Origin: Alphaproteobacteria bacterium | Lineage (GTDB): Bacteria; Pseudomonadota; Alphaproteobacteria; Micropepsales; Micropepsaceae | Assembly (NCBI GenBank): GCA_026400305.1 | Contig: JAPLPI010000064.1 | Location: 1 to 14,984 of the forward strand | DNA length: 14,984 bases | Direction of reading: 5' to 3' | Notes under the pieces: generated by a model | What the model was told of the DNA's origin: nothing | Databases searched by the model: none | What the model saw: only the letters and a program-made list of their open reading frames with translations | Translations under genes and position numbers: made by a program | Shown: piece after piece, positions 6,047 to 13,748 of the stretch | How positions within the stretch are numbered: position 1 is the first letter of the stretch | Layout of the letters: each line of letters begins with the position of its first letter

Positions 6047-8719
6047 ATGAATGTCCTGATCGTCGAGTCCCCCGGCAAGATCAAAGCCATCAACAAGTAT
6101 CTGGGCAGCAATTATAAAGTGCTGGCCAGCTTCGGGCATATTCGCGACCTCCCCTCCAAGGACGGCTCGGTCAAGCCGGACGACGATTTTTCGATGGTCT
6201 GGGACGTGGATGCCCGGGCCGCTTCCAAGATCAAGGACATCGCCGCCGCCGTGAAAGGCGCCGACAAGCTGATCCTGGCCACTGACCCGGACCGCGAGGG
6301 CGAGGCCATCAGCTGGCACATCCTGGAAGTGCTGCGCGGCAAGAACCTGCTCAAGGACATGCCGGTCGAGCGGGTGGCCTTCAACGCCATCACCAAGACG
6401 GCCGTGCTGGAAGCCATCCAGCATCCGCGCCAGATCAACCAGGAACTGGTGGACGCCTATCTCGCCCGCCGCGCGCTCGACTATCTGGTCGGCTTCACCC
6501 TGTCGCCGGTGCTGTGGCGCAAGCTGCCGGGCGCCCGCTCGGCGGGACGCGTCCAGTCCGTCGCCCTGCGCCTGATTGTGGAGCGCGAACAGGAAGTCGA
6601 GGCCTTCAAGCCCCAGGAATATTGGAGCATCGATACCGATCTGGCTGCCCCCGGCGGCAACTTCGCCGCCCGCCTGATCCAGCTTGACGGCAAGAAGATC
6701 GAAAAAATGTCGCTGACCAACGAAGCGGACGCGACCCGCACCGTGGCCGCGATCAACGCCCTGTCCTTCAGAGTCGGCAGCGTCGAGGCCAAGCCGGTCA
6801 AGCGCAATCCCTCCCCGCCCTTCAAGACGTCCACCCTGCAGCAGGAAGCCAGCCGCAAGCTGGGCTTCAACGCCAAGCGCACCATGCAGATCGCGCAAGG
6901 CCTTTATGAAGGCGTGGAAATCGGCGGCGATACCACCGGCCTGATCACCTATATGCGTACCGACGGCATCACCATGGTGGGTGAAGCCATCAATGAAGCC
7001 CGCGAAATGATCGGGGCCAAGTATGGCGCCCGCTATGTGCCCGGTACCGCCCGCGCCTATACCAACAACAACGCCAATGCTCAGGAAGCTCATGAAGCGG
7101 TGCGTCCCACCAGCTTCTCGCGTACGCCCGAGGAAGTGGCGCGTTACCTGGATGCCGATTCCGCCAGGCTGTATGAACTGATCTGGAAGCGCGCCGTCGC
7201 CAGCCAGATGGAAAGCGCCGAACAGGAACGCACCACCGTCGACGTACTGTCGGGCGACGGCAAAATCACCCTGCGCGCCACCGGCACCGTAATGTTGTTC
7301 GATGGCTTCCTGACCCTTTATCTCGAAGGCCAAGACGACGAGTCCGACGAAGACGGCTCCAAGCTGCCCAAGGTCGCGGCCGGCGACAAGACCAAGGTCG
7401 AGACCGTCACCCCAGCGCAGCATTTTACCGAACCGCCGCCGCGCTATTCCGAAGCCAGCCTGGTCAAGAAGCTGGAAGAGTTGGGCATCGGTCGTCCCTC
7501 CACCTATGCCTCCATAATCTCCACCCTGCGCGACCGCGCTTATGTGAAGATGGACCGCCAGCGCTTCATCCCCGAAGACAAGGGCCGGCTGGTCACCACC
7601 TTCCTGAACAGCTTCTTCAAGCGCTATGTCGCCTATGACTTCACCGCCGACCTCGAAGAGAAGCTGGACGCGGTTTCCGACGGCAAGCTGGACTGGAAGC
7701 AACTGTTGCGCGATTTCTGGACCGAATTCTCCGCCACCGTGGGCGAAACCAAAAATCTGCGCATCACCCATGTCATCGACGAGCTGGAAAAGGTGCTGGA
7801 ACCGCACATCTTCCCGCCCGGCGCCGACGGGGTGGACCCGCGTAAGTGCCCGTCCTGCGAAGGCGGCCGGCTGAACCTGAAACTGGGCAAGTTCGGCGCA
7901 TTCATCGGCTGCACCAATTATCCGGAATGCCGCTTCACCAAACAAATGGGCGCCAGCGAAGGCGATGCCGGCCCGCAGGATATCGGCGAAGATCCCGCAA
8001 CCGGCGAGAAAATCACTTTGCGCACCGGGCGTTATGGGCCATATGTCCAGCGCGGCGAAGGCGACAAGCCCAAGCGCAGCGGCCTGCCCCAGGGCACCGA
8101 CAAGTCCGACGTGGACCTGGAAATGTCGCTGAAGCTGCTGGCGCTACCGCGCGAAGTTGGCCTGCATCCCGAAGACGGCAAGAAAATCAGCGCCAACTTT
8201 GGCCGCTTTGGGCCTTATGTCGCCCATGACGGCATCTATGCCTCGCTACCCTCGCCCGAGGACGTTTTCGAGATCGGCCTGAACCATGCCGTGACCTTGC
8301 TAGCCGAAAAGAAGGCCAAGGGTCCGGGCCGCCGTGGCGCACAAACACTCAAGGATCTGGGCGCGGCGCCGGATGGCAAGCCGATCAAGGTGCTGAAGGG
8401 CAAGTTCGGTCCCTATGTCAGCGACGGCGAGACCAATGCCACCCTGCATGAAGGCATGGAGCCCGACAGCGTCACCATGGAACAGGCGCTGGCGCTGATC
8501 GCCGAGCGCGCTGCTAAGGGCGGCAAGAAGAAGAAGCCTGCCAAGGCGGCCAAGGCTGCGAAAGCACCTAAGGCCATAAAGGCCAAGGCCGAAAAAACCA
8601 ACGGCGCGGAGAAGAAGTCCGCCGCCAAACCCAAAGCCACCAAGAAGAAAGCTGCCAAGCCCAAAGCCAAAGCCCCGGCAAAGCCCAAGGCCAAGACGCC
8701 CGAACTGGCAGGTGAATAG
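6047..8719 (+). CDS. topA: DNA topoisomerase I (type IA)
   Basis: 890 residues. It relaxes negative supercoils by nicking and passing one strand. The start MNVLIVESPGK is the expected first beta strand of the TOPRIM domain with catalytic E7; the acidic triad lies in TDPDREGEAISWH (79–91). The nucleophilic tyrosine is Y302 in LITYMRTDG. After the core come one four-cysteine zinc ribbon (C601, C604, C622, C628) and three further C-terminal repeats around GRYGPYVQ, GRFGPYVA and GKFGPYVS, in which the cysteines are lost. The last 70 or so residues are a lysine/alanine/proline tail (KKKKPAKAAKAAKAPK...), as seen in other alphaproteobacterial TopA, likely for nonspecific DNA binding. RNase R follows 17 bases after the stop (from ATG 8737), so the two are probably co-transcribed. 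Confidence 0.98.
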   Translation: MNVLIVESPGKIKAINKYLGSNYKVLASFGHIRDLPSKDGSVKPDDDFSMVWDVDARAASKIKDIAAAVKGADKLILATDPDREGEAISWHILEVLRGKNLLKDMPVERVAFNAITKTAVLEAIQHPRQINQELVDAYLARRALDYLVGFTLSPVLWRKLPGARSAGRVQSVALRLIVEREQEVEAFKPQEYWSIDTDLAAPGGNFAARLIQLDGKKIEKMSLTNEADATRTVAAINALSFRVGSVEAKPVKRNPSPPFKTSTLQQEASRKLGFNAKRTMQIAQGLYEGVEIGGDTTGLITYMRTDGITMVGEAINEAREMIGAKYGARYVPGTARAYTNNNANAQEAHEAVRPTSFSRTPEEVARYLDADSARLYELIWKRAVASQMESAEQERTTVDVLSGDGKITLRATGTVMLFDGFLTLYLEGQDDESDEDGSKLPKVAAGDKTKVETVTPAQHFTEPPPRYSEASLVKKLEELGIGRPSTYASIISTLRDRAYVKMDRQRFIPEDKGRLVTTFLNSFFKRYVAYDFTADLEEKLDAVSDGKLDWKQLLRDFWTEFSATVGETKNLRITHVIDELEKVLEPHIFPPGADGVDPRKCPSCEGGRLNLKLGKFGAFIGCTNYPECRFTKQMGASEGDAGPQDIGEDPATGEKITLRTGRYGPYVQRGEGDKPKRSGLPQGTDKSDVDLEMSLKLLALPREVGLHPEDGKKISANFGRFGPYVAHDGIYASLPSPEDVFEIGLNHAVTLLAEKKAKGPGRRGAQTLKDLGAAPDGKPIKVLKGKFGPYVSDGETNATLHEGMEPDSVTMEQALALIAERAAKGGKKKKPAKAAKAAKAPKAIKAKAEKTNGAEKKSAAKPKATKKKAAKPKAKAPAKPKAKTPELAGE

Positions 8720-8736
8720 GAACATTGAACAAAAAT

Positions 8737-10974
8737 ATGTCTCCCAAGAACATACAAGCTCTCGACAAGGCGCGTGTGCTTGAACTGCTGGCAACCGGCG
8801 CGAACAAGCGCGACCTGGCCAGGAAGCTGGGCCTCAAGGGCTCGGATCGCATCCTCCTCAAGCGCATCCTGAAAGAACTGCAGGCCGACGGCGCCATCGA
8901 AGGCTCGCCCAAGCGGGGCTTCACCAAGCACGGCGAACTGCCGGAAGTGGGCATAGTCGAAGTCACCGGCACCGATGATGACGGCGAAACCCTGGCCAAG
9001 CCTCTAGCTTGGGAAAGCAATGAGGCGCCGCCCACCATCTATCTGATCCCGCCCAAGGAAGGTGGCGCGCCAAACCTGGGCGACCGGCTGCTGGCGCGGC
9101 TGGAAAAACATGGCGAGGCTTACGAGGCCCGCATCATCCGCCGGCTAGATCGCGAAACCTCCACACGGGTGATCGGCGTACTGCGCGATGCGCCCGCCAC
9201 CGGCTGGCGGCTTGTGCCGATCAACAAGAAAGAGCGCACCGAGTATGCACTGGATAAAGAGGACCTAGGCGGCGCCAAGCACAATGAACTGGTCGCCGCC
9301 GAACCTCGCAGCGGCCGCATCGCCGGCTTCTCTCGCGTCAAGGTTGTCGAGCGTATCGGCACCATGGATTCGCCCAAGACTATCAGCCTGATCGCCATTC
9401 ACGATCACGGCATCCCGACGGAATTTCCCGCGGCGGTGATCGAGGAAGCCAAGGCGGCCCAGCTCATAACACCCAAGGGGCGCAGCGATCTGCGCGCCGT
9501 CCCGCTGATTACCATCGATCCGCCCGACGCCCGCGACCATGACGATGCGGTATGGGCCGGCGCGGACGAAGATCCCGCCAATGCCGGCGGCCATGTCATC
9601 CTGGTGGCCATCGCCGACGTCGCCCATTACGTCACCCCCGGCTCGGCCCTGGACAAGGAAGCGCTCAAACGCGGCAACAGCGCCTATTTCCCCGACCGGG
9701 TGGTGCCGATGCTGCCCGAAGAACTTTCGGCCGACCTGTGTTCGCTGCGCGAAGGCGTGGACCGTCCCTGCCTGGTGGCGCGGATGGTGTTCGACAAGCT
9801 CGGCAACAAAAAAAGCCATACCTTCCTGAGCGCCGTGATGCGTTCGGCCGCAAAACTGACCTATGCCCAGGCGCAGGCTGCGTTCGACGGCAATCCCCAC
9901 GCCGGCATGGAGAGCATCGTCAAGAAGACGCTTGCCGATGTGTGGGAGGCCTATCAATCGCTGTCCATCGCCCGCGGCAAGCGCGATCCGCTGAACCTGG
10001 ATCTGCCCGAGCGCCGCGTCATCCTGGGCGAAGACGGCAAGGTCGCCTCCATCGCTTATCGCGACCGGCTGGACTCCATGAAGCTGATCGAAGAGTTCAT
10101 GGTGCTGGCCAATGTCGCGGCCGCAGAGGCGCTGGAGAAAGCGAAGACCCCGCTGATCTACCGTGTGCATGACACGCCCTCGAAGGAAAAACTGTTCGCC
10201 TTCTCCGATTTCCTGCGCACCCTCAACATCAGTTTCGCCAAGGACCAAGTGGTGCAGCCCGGCGTGTTCAACCGCATCCTGGCCGGCGCCAAGGGCACGC
10301 CCAACGAAGCGGTCATGAACGACGTGGTGCTGCGTTCCCAGGCGCAGGCGATCTATGATCCGGCCAATATCGGCCACTTCGGCCTGAACCTGGCCAAGTA
10401 TGCCCACTTTACTTCGCCCATCCGCCGTTATGCCGACCTGATCGTGCACCGCGCCCTGATCCGGGCCTTCGATCTGGGCGAAGGCGGACTGACGGACCGC
10501 GAGATGGTCGCCCTGGCCGGCGTGGCCGAACACATCACAATGACCGAGCGCCGCGCCATGGCGGCGGAACGCGATTCCACCGACCGCTATGTCGCCGCCT
10601 TCATGGAAGACCGCATCGGCCAGAGCTTCGATGCCCGCGTCACCGGCGTGACACGGTTCGGGCTTTTTGTCCGCCTAGCGGGATCGGGCGCTGAAGGGTT
10701 GATCCCCATCCGCAGCCTGGGCGCCGACTATTTTAACCATGACGAAAAGCGCCAGGCGCTGATCGGCCAGCGCACCCGCGTCACCTACGGCATGGGCGAC
10801 GCGCTGGCGGTGAAGCTGCAGGAAGCCGCGCCCCTGACCGGGGGACTGCGCTTTTCGCTGGTCGGCGCGGAGGACGAGTCTGCCCGCGCGGCCGGAAAGT
10901 CCCGTCATGCAGAAGGGGCCGGCAAGCCCCGAAAACGGTCCGGAAAGGACCGTTTTCGGGGCAAAAAGCGCTGA
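8737..10974 (+). CDS. rnr: Ribonuclease R (3'-5' exoribonuclease)
   Basis: 745 residues from ATG 8737; a TTG four codons upstream (8725) is possible, but the AGGAA at 8718–8722 is too close to it. Residues 1–75 form the winged-helix domain (ELLATGANKRDLARKLGLKG), then cold-shock-like OB domains (to about 220), the RNB nuclease domain with the metal-binding motif DARDHDDAV at 264–272 and TSPIRRYADLIVHR at 559–572, and an S1 RNA-binding domain (about 627–708, GQSFDARVTGVTRFGLFV). The end is a short basic tail (GKPRKRSGKDRFRGKKR). It degrades structured RNA processively in the cytoplasm and takes part in rRNA quality control. The tail is encoded by a perfect inverted repeat (10926–10962). Confidence 0.97.
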   Translation: MSPKNIQALDKARVLELLATGANKRDLARKLGLKGSDRILLKRILKELQADGAIEGSPKRGFTKHGELPEVGIVEVTGTDDDGETLAKPLAWESNEAPPTIYLIPPKEGGAPNLGDRLLARLEKHGEAYEARIIRRLDRETSTRVIGVLRDAPATGWRLVPINKKERTEYALDKEDLGGAKHNELVAAEPRSGRIAGFSRVKVVERIGTMDSPKTISLIAIHDHGIPTEFPAAVIEEAKAAQLITPKGRSDLRAVPLITIDPPDARDHDDAVWAGADEDPANAGGHVILVAIADVAHYVTPGSALDKEALKRGNSAYFPDRVVPMLPEELSADLCSLREGVDRPCLVARMVFDKLGNKKSHTFLSAVMRSAAKLTYAQAQAAFDGNPHAGMESIVKKTLADVWEAYQSLSIARGKRDPLNLDLPERRVILGEDGKVASIAYRDRLDSMKLIEEFMVLANVAAAEALEKAKTPLIYRVHDTPSKEKLFAFSDFLRTLNISFAKDQVVQPGVFNRILAGAKGTPNEAVMNDVVLRSQAQAIYDPANIGHFGLNLAKYAHFTSPIRRYADLIVHRALIRAFDLGEGGLTDREMVALAGVAEHITMTERRAMAAERDSTDRYVAAFMEDRIGQSFDARVTGVTRFGLFVRLAGSGAEGLIPIRSLGADYFNHDEKRQALIGQRTRVTYGMGDALAVKLQEAAPLTGGLRFSLVGAEDESARAAGKSRHAEGAGKPRKRSGKDRFRGKKR
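10926..10962 (+). repeat. Perfect 16-bp hairpin inside the 3' end of rnr
   Basis: Arms GCCCCGAAAACGGTCC (10926–10941) and GGACCGTTTTCGGGGC (10947–10962) are exact reverse complements around a GGAAA loop. The stop codon of rnr lies 10 bases further on. No T-run follows directly, so this may be an mRNA 3'-end stabiliser or part of a bipartite terminator with the next small stem. Confidence 0.75.
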
Positions 10975-10988
10975 TTTCCGGGCTTTTT
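10963..10988 (+). terminator. Candidate weak intrinsic terminator of rnr
   Basis: AAAAAGC (10963–10969) pairs with GCTTTTT (10982–10988) across a 12-base loop; it begins one base after the big hairpin and ends in five T. The stem is AT-rich, so it is weak alone. It spans the rnr stop codon and lies just before the rpmG promoter. Confidence 0.4.
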
Positions 10989-10999
10989 GGCAGATTTGC

Positions 11000-11029
11000 T
11001 TGACAGGACGGGGGCTTATCCCCCATTAC
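11000..11029 (+). promoter_or_regulatory. Candidate rpmG promoter with a hairpin in its spacer
   Basis: A consensus TTGACA (11000–11005) is followed after 17–18 bases by CCATTA/CATTAC (11023–11029), a mediocre -10 box. The spacer contains GGGGG (11010–11014), CTTAT, CCCCC (11020–11024), a five-pair GC dyad. It is the only gap between rnr and rpmG and places the start about 30 bases before the rpmG ATG. Confidence 0.45.
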
Positions 11030-11064
11030 CCGCCCCTCTCGAACCGTGCTTTTTGGAGTTTGTC

Positions 11065-11232
11065 ATGGCGAAGCCCACCACCGCGAAAATCCGCCTCAAC
11101 AGCGACAGCGATAGCGGCTTTTTCTATGTCACCAAGAAAAACACCCGCACCATGACCGAGAAGTTCTCGATCAAGAAGTACGATCCGGTGCTGCGCAAGC
11201 ATGTCACCTTCAAGGAAGGCAAGATCAAGTAG
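11065..11232 (+). CDS. rpmG: Large ribosomal subunit protein bL33
   Basis: 55 residues, the usual length. [34 protein letters not shown]... and the end [18 protein letters not shown] are characteristic of L33. No cysteine is present, so this is the zinc-free form, which does not depend on zinc supply. ATG 11065 is the start because a GGAG ribosome site (11055–11058) lies six bases upstream; earlier in-frame starts would add unrelated residues through the promoter. It is transcribed alone or with rnr; no gene follows it closely. Confidence 0.97.
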   Translation: MAKPTTAKIRLNSDSDSGFFYVTKKNTRTMTEKFSIKKYDPVLRKHVTFKEGKIK

Positions 11233-11258
11233 GCATTCGCTTATGACCTGTAGCCTCG

Positions 11259-11277
11259 GGCGCGCATGCAGCGCGCC
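11259..11277 (+). repeat. Small GC hairpin after rpmG
   Basis: GGCGCGC (11259–11265) and GCGCGCC (11271–11277) form a seven-pair stem with the loop ATGCA. It lies 26 bases after the rpmG stop and may end that transcript, though no T-run follows. The ATG of the glpD-like remnant sits in its loop, which would hinder translation. Confidence 0.4.
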
Positions 11278-11391
11278 TTAGATCGTCTCTCCAACAAAAA
11301 ATTTGACGTCCTGATCATCGGCGGCGGTGGTGCCACTGGCTGTTCCACCGCGCGCGATTGCGCGATGCGCGGGCTGAAGCGGCTGGCATAA
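11266..11391 (+). pseudogene. Remnant of an FAD-dependent glycerol-3-phosphate dehydrogenase N-terminus
   Basis: A 41-codon frame from ATG 11266 to TAA 11389–11391 reads RALDRLSNKKFDVLIIGGGGATGCSTARDCAMRGLKRLA. This resembles the first 40 residues of GlpD/GlpA-type dehydrogenases, whose FAD-binding strand-turn-helix reads FDVLIIGGGATGCGxARDAxxRGLK; one extra glycine codon is present. The expected continuation (ALVERDDFASGTSS...) is absent: the frame stops and nothing similar follows in any frame up to coaBC. No ribosome site precedes the ATG, which lies in a hairpin loop. I infer a decayed or truncated gene. A free-standing 41-residue peptide is possible but unlikely, as the fold would be incomplete. 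Confidence 0.6.
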
Positions 11392-11602
11392 TCGGACGCC
11401 GCCTTGACGTGTTCAGCAGCCAAGTCGCCCACCAGTAGGTAAAGGGCGCCGGTCGTCGTGGTCATGCGAAAAAGTACGACAGACCGACATGAACGGGGCC
11501 TTAACAGAATGTTCATATAACAATTTCAATGGCTTGATTAAGAATTACATTCCGCCTGCGTAATTTGTTATAAACCCCGTCCCAGAAACGTGGATTTAAC
11601 GC
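11392..11602 (+). other. Gene-free region upstream of coaBC with AT-rich inverted repeat
   Basis: No supported gene. The first 75 bases keep high GC and may be more decayed coding sequence (a minus-strand frame from 11465 reads MTTTTGALYLLVGDLAAEHVKAASD, not recognised). From about 11500 the base composition turns AT-rich. TATAACAA (11516–11523) and TTGTTATA (11565–11572) are exact inverted repeats 41 bases apart, and TATAAA (11569–11574), overlapping the second arm, could be a -10 box for coaBC with transcription starting near 11581. I find no good -35 partner. Confidence 0.4.
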
Positions 11603-12799
11603 GTGCGCGGCAAAAGCATTCTCCTGATCGTCGGCGGCGGCATCGCTGCCTACAAAAGCCTGGAGCTAGTACGCGCCCTCGCGGCGCGCGGCGTAAAAAC
11701 CCGCGCCATCCTCACCAAGGCCGGTGCGGAGTTCGTCACGCCCCTGTCGCTGTCAGCACTGACCGGCAACAAAATCTATTTCGATCTTTTCAGCCTGACT
11801 GACGAAGCCGAGATGGGTCATGTCCAGCTATCGCGCAGCGCCGACTTGGTGGTGGTGGCGCCCGCCACCGCCGACCTGATGGCCAAGATGGCAAACGGTC
11901 TGGCGAATGATCTGGCCTCGACCGCCCTGCTGGCTACTGACAAGAATGTCCTGATGGCGCCGGCCATGAATGTGCGGATGTGGGAGAGCGCCAGCGTAAA
12001 GCGCAACCGCGCGCAACTGGAAAAAGACGGCGTGCTGTTCGTGGGACCGGGCGACGGCGAAATGGCCTGCGGTGAATTCGGACCTGGCCGCATGGCCGAA
12101 CCGATGGAGATAGTCGCCGCCATTGAGCGCGTCCTGTCTGTTGCTGGTCCGCTGGCGGGCCTGACAGCGCTGGTCACAGCCGGTCCCACCCGCGAGCCGG
12201 TGGACCCGGTGCGCTTTCTGGCCAACCATTCCAGCGGCAAGCAGGGCTATGCCATTGCCGAAGCCTTGATGCGCGTGGGGGCGGCGACCACCCTGATCTC
12301 CGGTCCCGTCTCCATCGCACCACCCGAAGGCGTCAAGCTCCAGCGCGTCACCACCGCGCGCGAGATGCTGGCGGCCTGCGAAGCCGCCCTGCCCGCCGAT
12401 GTGCTGGTGATGGCGGCGGCGGTGTCCGACTGGCGGCCTGACATCATCGCCAATTCCAAGATCAAGAAGTCGGTGGACCGCGTGGTGCCGCTGATCAAGT
12501 TGATGGAAAATCCCGACATCCTGGCCACCATCGCCCAGGGTCCAAAACGCCCGCGTCTGGTGATCGGCTTTGCCGCCGAAACCGACGATGTCGTGGACAA
12601 TGCCGTAGCCAAGCGCGCGCGCAAAGGCGCGGACTGGATCATCGCCAATGACGTATCTGGCGACGTGATGGGTGGCGACCGCAACCGGGTCCATATTATC
12701 GACCAGAATGGCCGCGAAGACTGGCCCGACATGACCAAGAGCGAGGTGGGTGCGCGTCTGGCGGCCCGTATCGCCGAAACACTCAAGGGCGCGGCATAA
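11603..12799 (+). CDS. coaBC: Bifunctional phosphopantothenoylcysteine decarboxylase / phosphopantothenate–cysteine ligase
   Basis: 398 residues, typical length. It joins cysteine to 4'-phosphopantothenate and decarboxylates the product to 4'-phosphopantetheine in CoA synthesis. The CoaC flavoprotein half holds GGGIAAYKS (11–19), catalytic H73 in [16 protein letters not shown] (120–127) and C156 in [13 protein letters not shown]. The CoaB half, from about 186, holds [25 protein letters not shown] (191–215), AAVSDWRP (272–279), K289 in SKIKK and GFAAET (322–327). The start is GTG 11603, giving the normal family N-terminus; the ribosome site is weak. The stop is one base before dut, so the two are coupled. 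Its cysteine demand links it to cysK further down the cluster. Confidence 0.97.
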   Translation: MRGKSILLIVGGGIAAYKSLELVRALAARGVKTRAILTKAGAEFVTPLSLSALTGNKIYFDLFSLTDEAEMGHVQLSRSADLVVVAPATADLMAKMANGLANDLASTALLATDKNVLMAPAMNVRMWESASVKRNRAQLEKDGVLFVGPGDGEMACGEFGPGRMAEPMEIVAAIERVLSVAGPLAGLTALVTAGPTREPVDPVRFLANHSSGKQGYAIAEALMRVGAATTLISGPVSIAPPEGVKLQRVTTAREMLAACEAALPADVLVMAAAVSDWRPDIIANSKIKKSVDRVVPLIKLMENPDILATIAQGPKRPRLVIGFAAETDDVVDNAVAKRARKGADWIIANDVSGDVMGGDRNRVHIIDQNGREDWPDMTKSEVGARLAARIAETLKGAA

Positions 12800-12800
12800 A

Positions 12801-13253
12801 ATGAAAATCGGAATCAAGAAGCTGCCTCACGCCCAGGATTTGCCCCTGCCCCATTACGCCACCCAGGGATCGGCGGGGCTGGACCTGCTGGCGGCGATCG
12901 ATGCCGACATCGATCTGAAACCCGGTGCCCGCATGGCGGTGGCCACCGGCATCGCCATCGAATTGCCACTGGGGGTGGAGGCGCAAGTGCGGCCGCGTTC
13001 CGGCCTGGCGCTGAACCACGGCATCACATGCCTGAACTCGCCAGGCACCATCGACAGCGACTATCGCGGCGAGATCAAGGCCATCCTGATCAACCACAGC
13101 GATGTGGTGTTCAAGATCTCGCACGGCATGAAGATCGCCCAGATGGTGATCGCCCGCCACGAACAGGCCGAGCTGGTCGAAGTCGATACCTTGTCGGACA
13201 GCGCCCGCGGCGCCGGCGGTTTCGGCAGCACAGGCATGACGGTCAAAAGCTGA
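12801..13253 (+). CDS. dut: Deoxyuridine 5'-triphosphate nucleotidohydrolase (dUTPase)
   Basis: 150 residues, the size of trimeric dUTPases. It splits dUTP to dUMP and pyrophosphate, keeping uracil out of DNA and feeding dTMP synthesis. All five motifs are present: SAGLDL (24–29), RPRSGLA (64–70), [14 protein letters not shown] (79–92), GMKIAQMVI (109–117) and the C-terminal [10 protein letters not shown] (136–145). ATG 12801 is one base after the coaBC stop, with AAGGG at 12785–12789 as ribosome site; a longer frame into coaBC would not match the family. Its TGA overlaps the next gene's ATG (TGATG). coaBC–dut adjacency is common in proteobacteria. Confidence 0.97.
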   Translation: MKIGIKKLPHAQDLPLPHYATQGSAGLDLLAAIDADIDLKPGARMAVATGIAIELPLGVEAQVRPRSGLALNHGITCLNSPGTIDSDYRGEIKAILINHSDVVFKISHGMKIAQMVIARHEQAELVEVDTLSDSARGAGGFGSTGMTVKS

Positions 13254-13702
13254 TGCTGAAACTGTCGCGCAAAACCTTGCTCGCGCTGGAGGCGGTGATC
13301 GACATCGCCTTCAATGCCCGTCCCGAGCCGGTGCAGGCCAAGGAAATCACTGCCCGCCAAGGCGTGCCGCAGCGCAACCTGGAACAGGTGATGCAGCAGC
13401 TGGTGCGCGCCGGAATTCTCAAGGGCGTGCGCGGGCCGCGCGGCGGCTACCGCCTGGCGCGGGAACGCCGCCGCATCTCGGTCGGCGATGTAGTGCGGGT
13501 GGCCGAAAGCATTGAGGATGACGAGGAAAAACACGCGCCCCGCTCGGACCTTGGGCAACGAATCGTGGCCCCCTTCGTTGCCACCCTTCAGGATGAGCTG
13601 ATGGTTCGCCTGGATTCCGTCTCCATCGAGGACTTATGCCAGCGGGCCCGTAACGCAGGCGTCGAAGCCGGGGCGGAGAATAGCGCCGACTTTATCATTT
13701 AG
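13253..13702 (+). CDS. Rrf2-family transcriptional regulator lacking an Fe-S cysteine cluster
   Basis: 149 residues. Residues 1–75 form the Rrf2 winged helix ([64 protein letters not shown]), including the recognition helix and the RGGYRLA wing. The Fe-S binding cysteines of IscR/NsrR-type members are absent; only C129 is present, and the usual cluster region (about 88–105) is charged instead (EDDEEKH). The start overlaps the dut stop by one base. cysK lies 46 bases downstream. Cluster-free Rrf2 proteins include CymR, which controls cysteine genes with CysK as co-repressor, so a role in cysteine supply is a reasonable inference. It may also control its own operon including coaBC and dut. Confidence 0.9.
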   Translation: MLKLSRKTLLALEAVIDIAFNARPEPVQAKEITARQGVPQRNLEQVMQQLVRAGILKGVRGPRGGYRLARERRRISVGDVVRVAESIEDDEEKHAPRSDLGQRIVAPFVATLQDELMVRLDSVSIEDLCQRARNAGVEAGAENSADFII

Positions 13703-13748
13703 GAGCATCGGCGAGAGCCGGAGCGACCAACTTAAGGAGAGTTCGTAC

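Noticed and set aside
5858..7945. 695-codon open frame on the minus strand across topA
   Set aside because: It is the shadow of topA in GC-rich DNA: low-complexity G/A/H/Q-rich translation, no family motif, no ribosome site, and the sense strand is unquestionably topA.
9265..10533. 422-codon minus-strand frame across rnr
   Set aside because: Same shadow effect; the translation is His/Gln/Gly-rich without recognisable domains.
11241..11516. 91-codon minus-strand frame between rpmG and coaBC
   Set aside because: It runs antisense through the GlpD-like remnant, has no ribosome site and only a short protein-like stretch (GALYLLVGDLAAEHVKAA) that I cannot identify; at most a decayed fragment.
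11828..12817. 329-codon minus-strand frame across coaBC
   Set aside because: Shadow of coaBC; His-rich nonsense translation.
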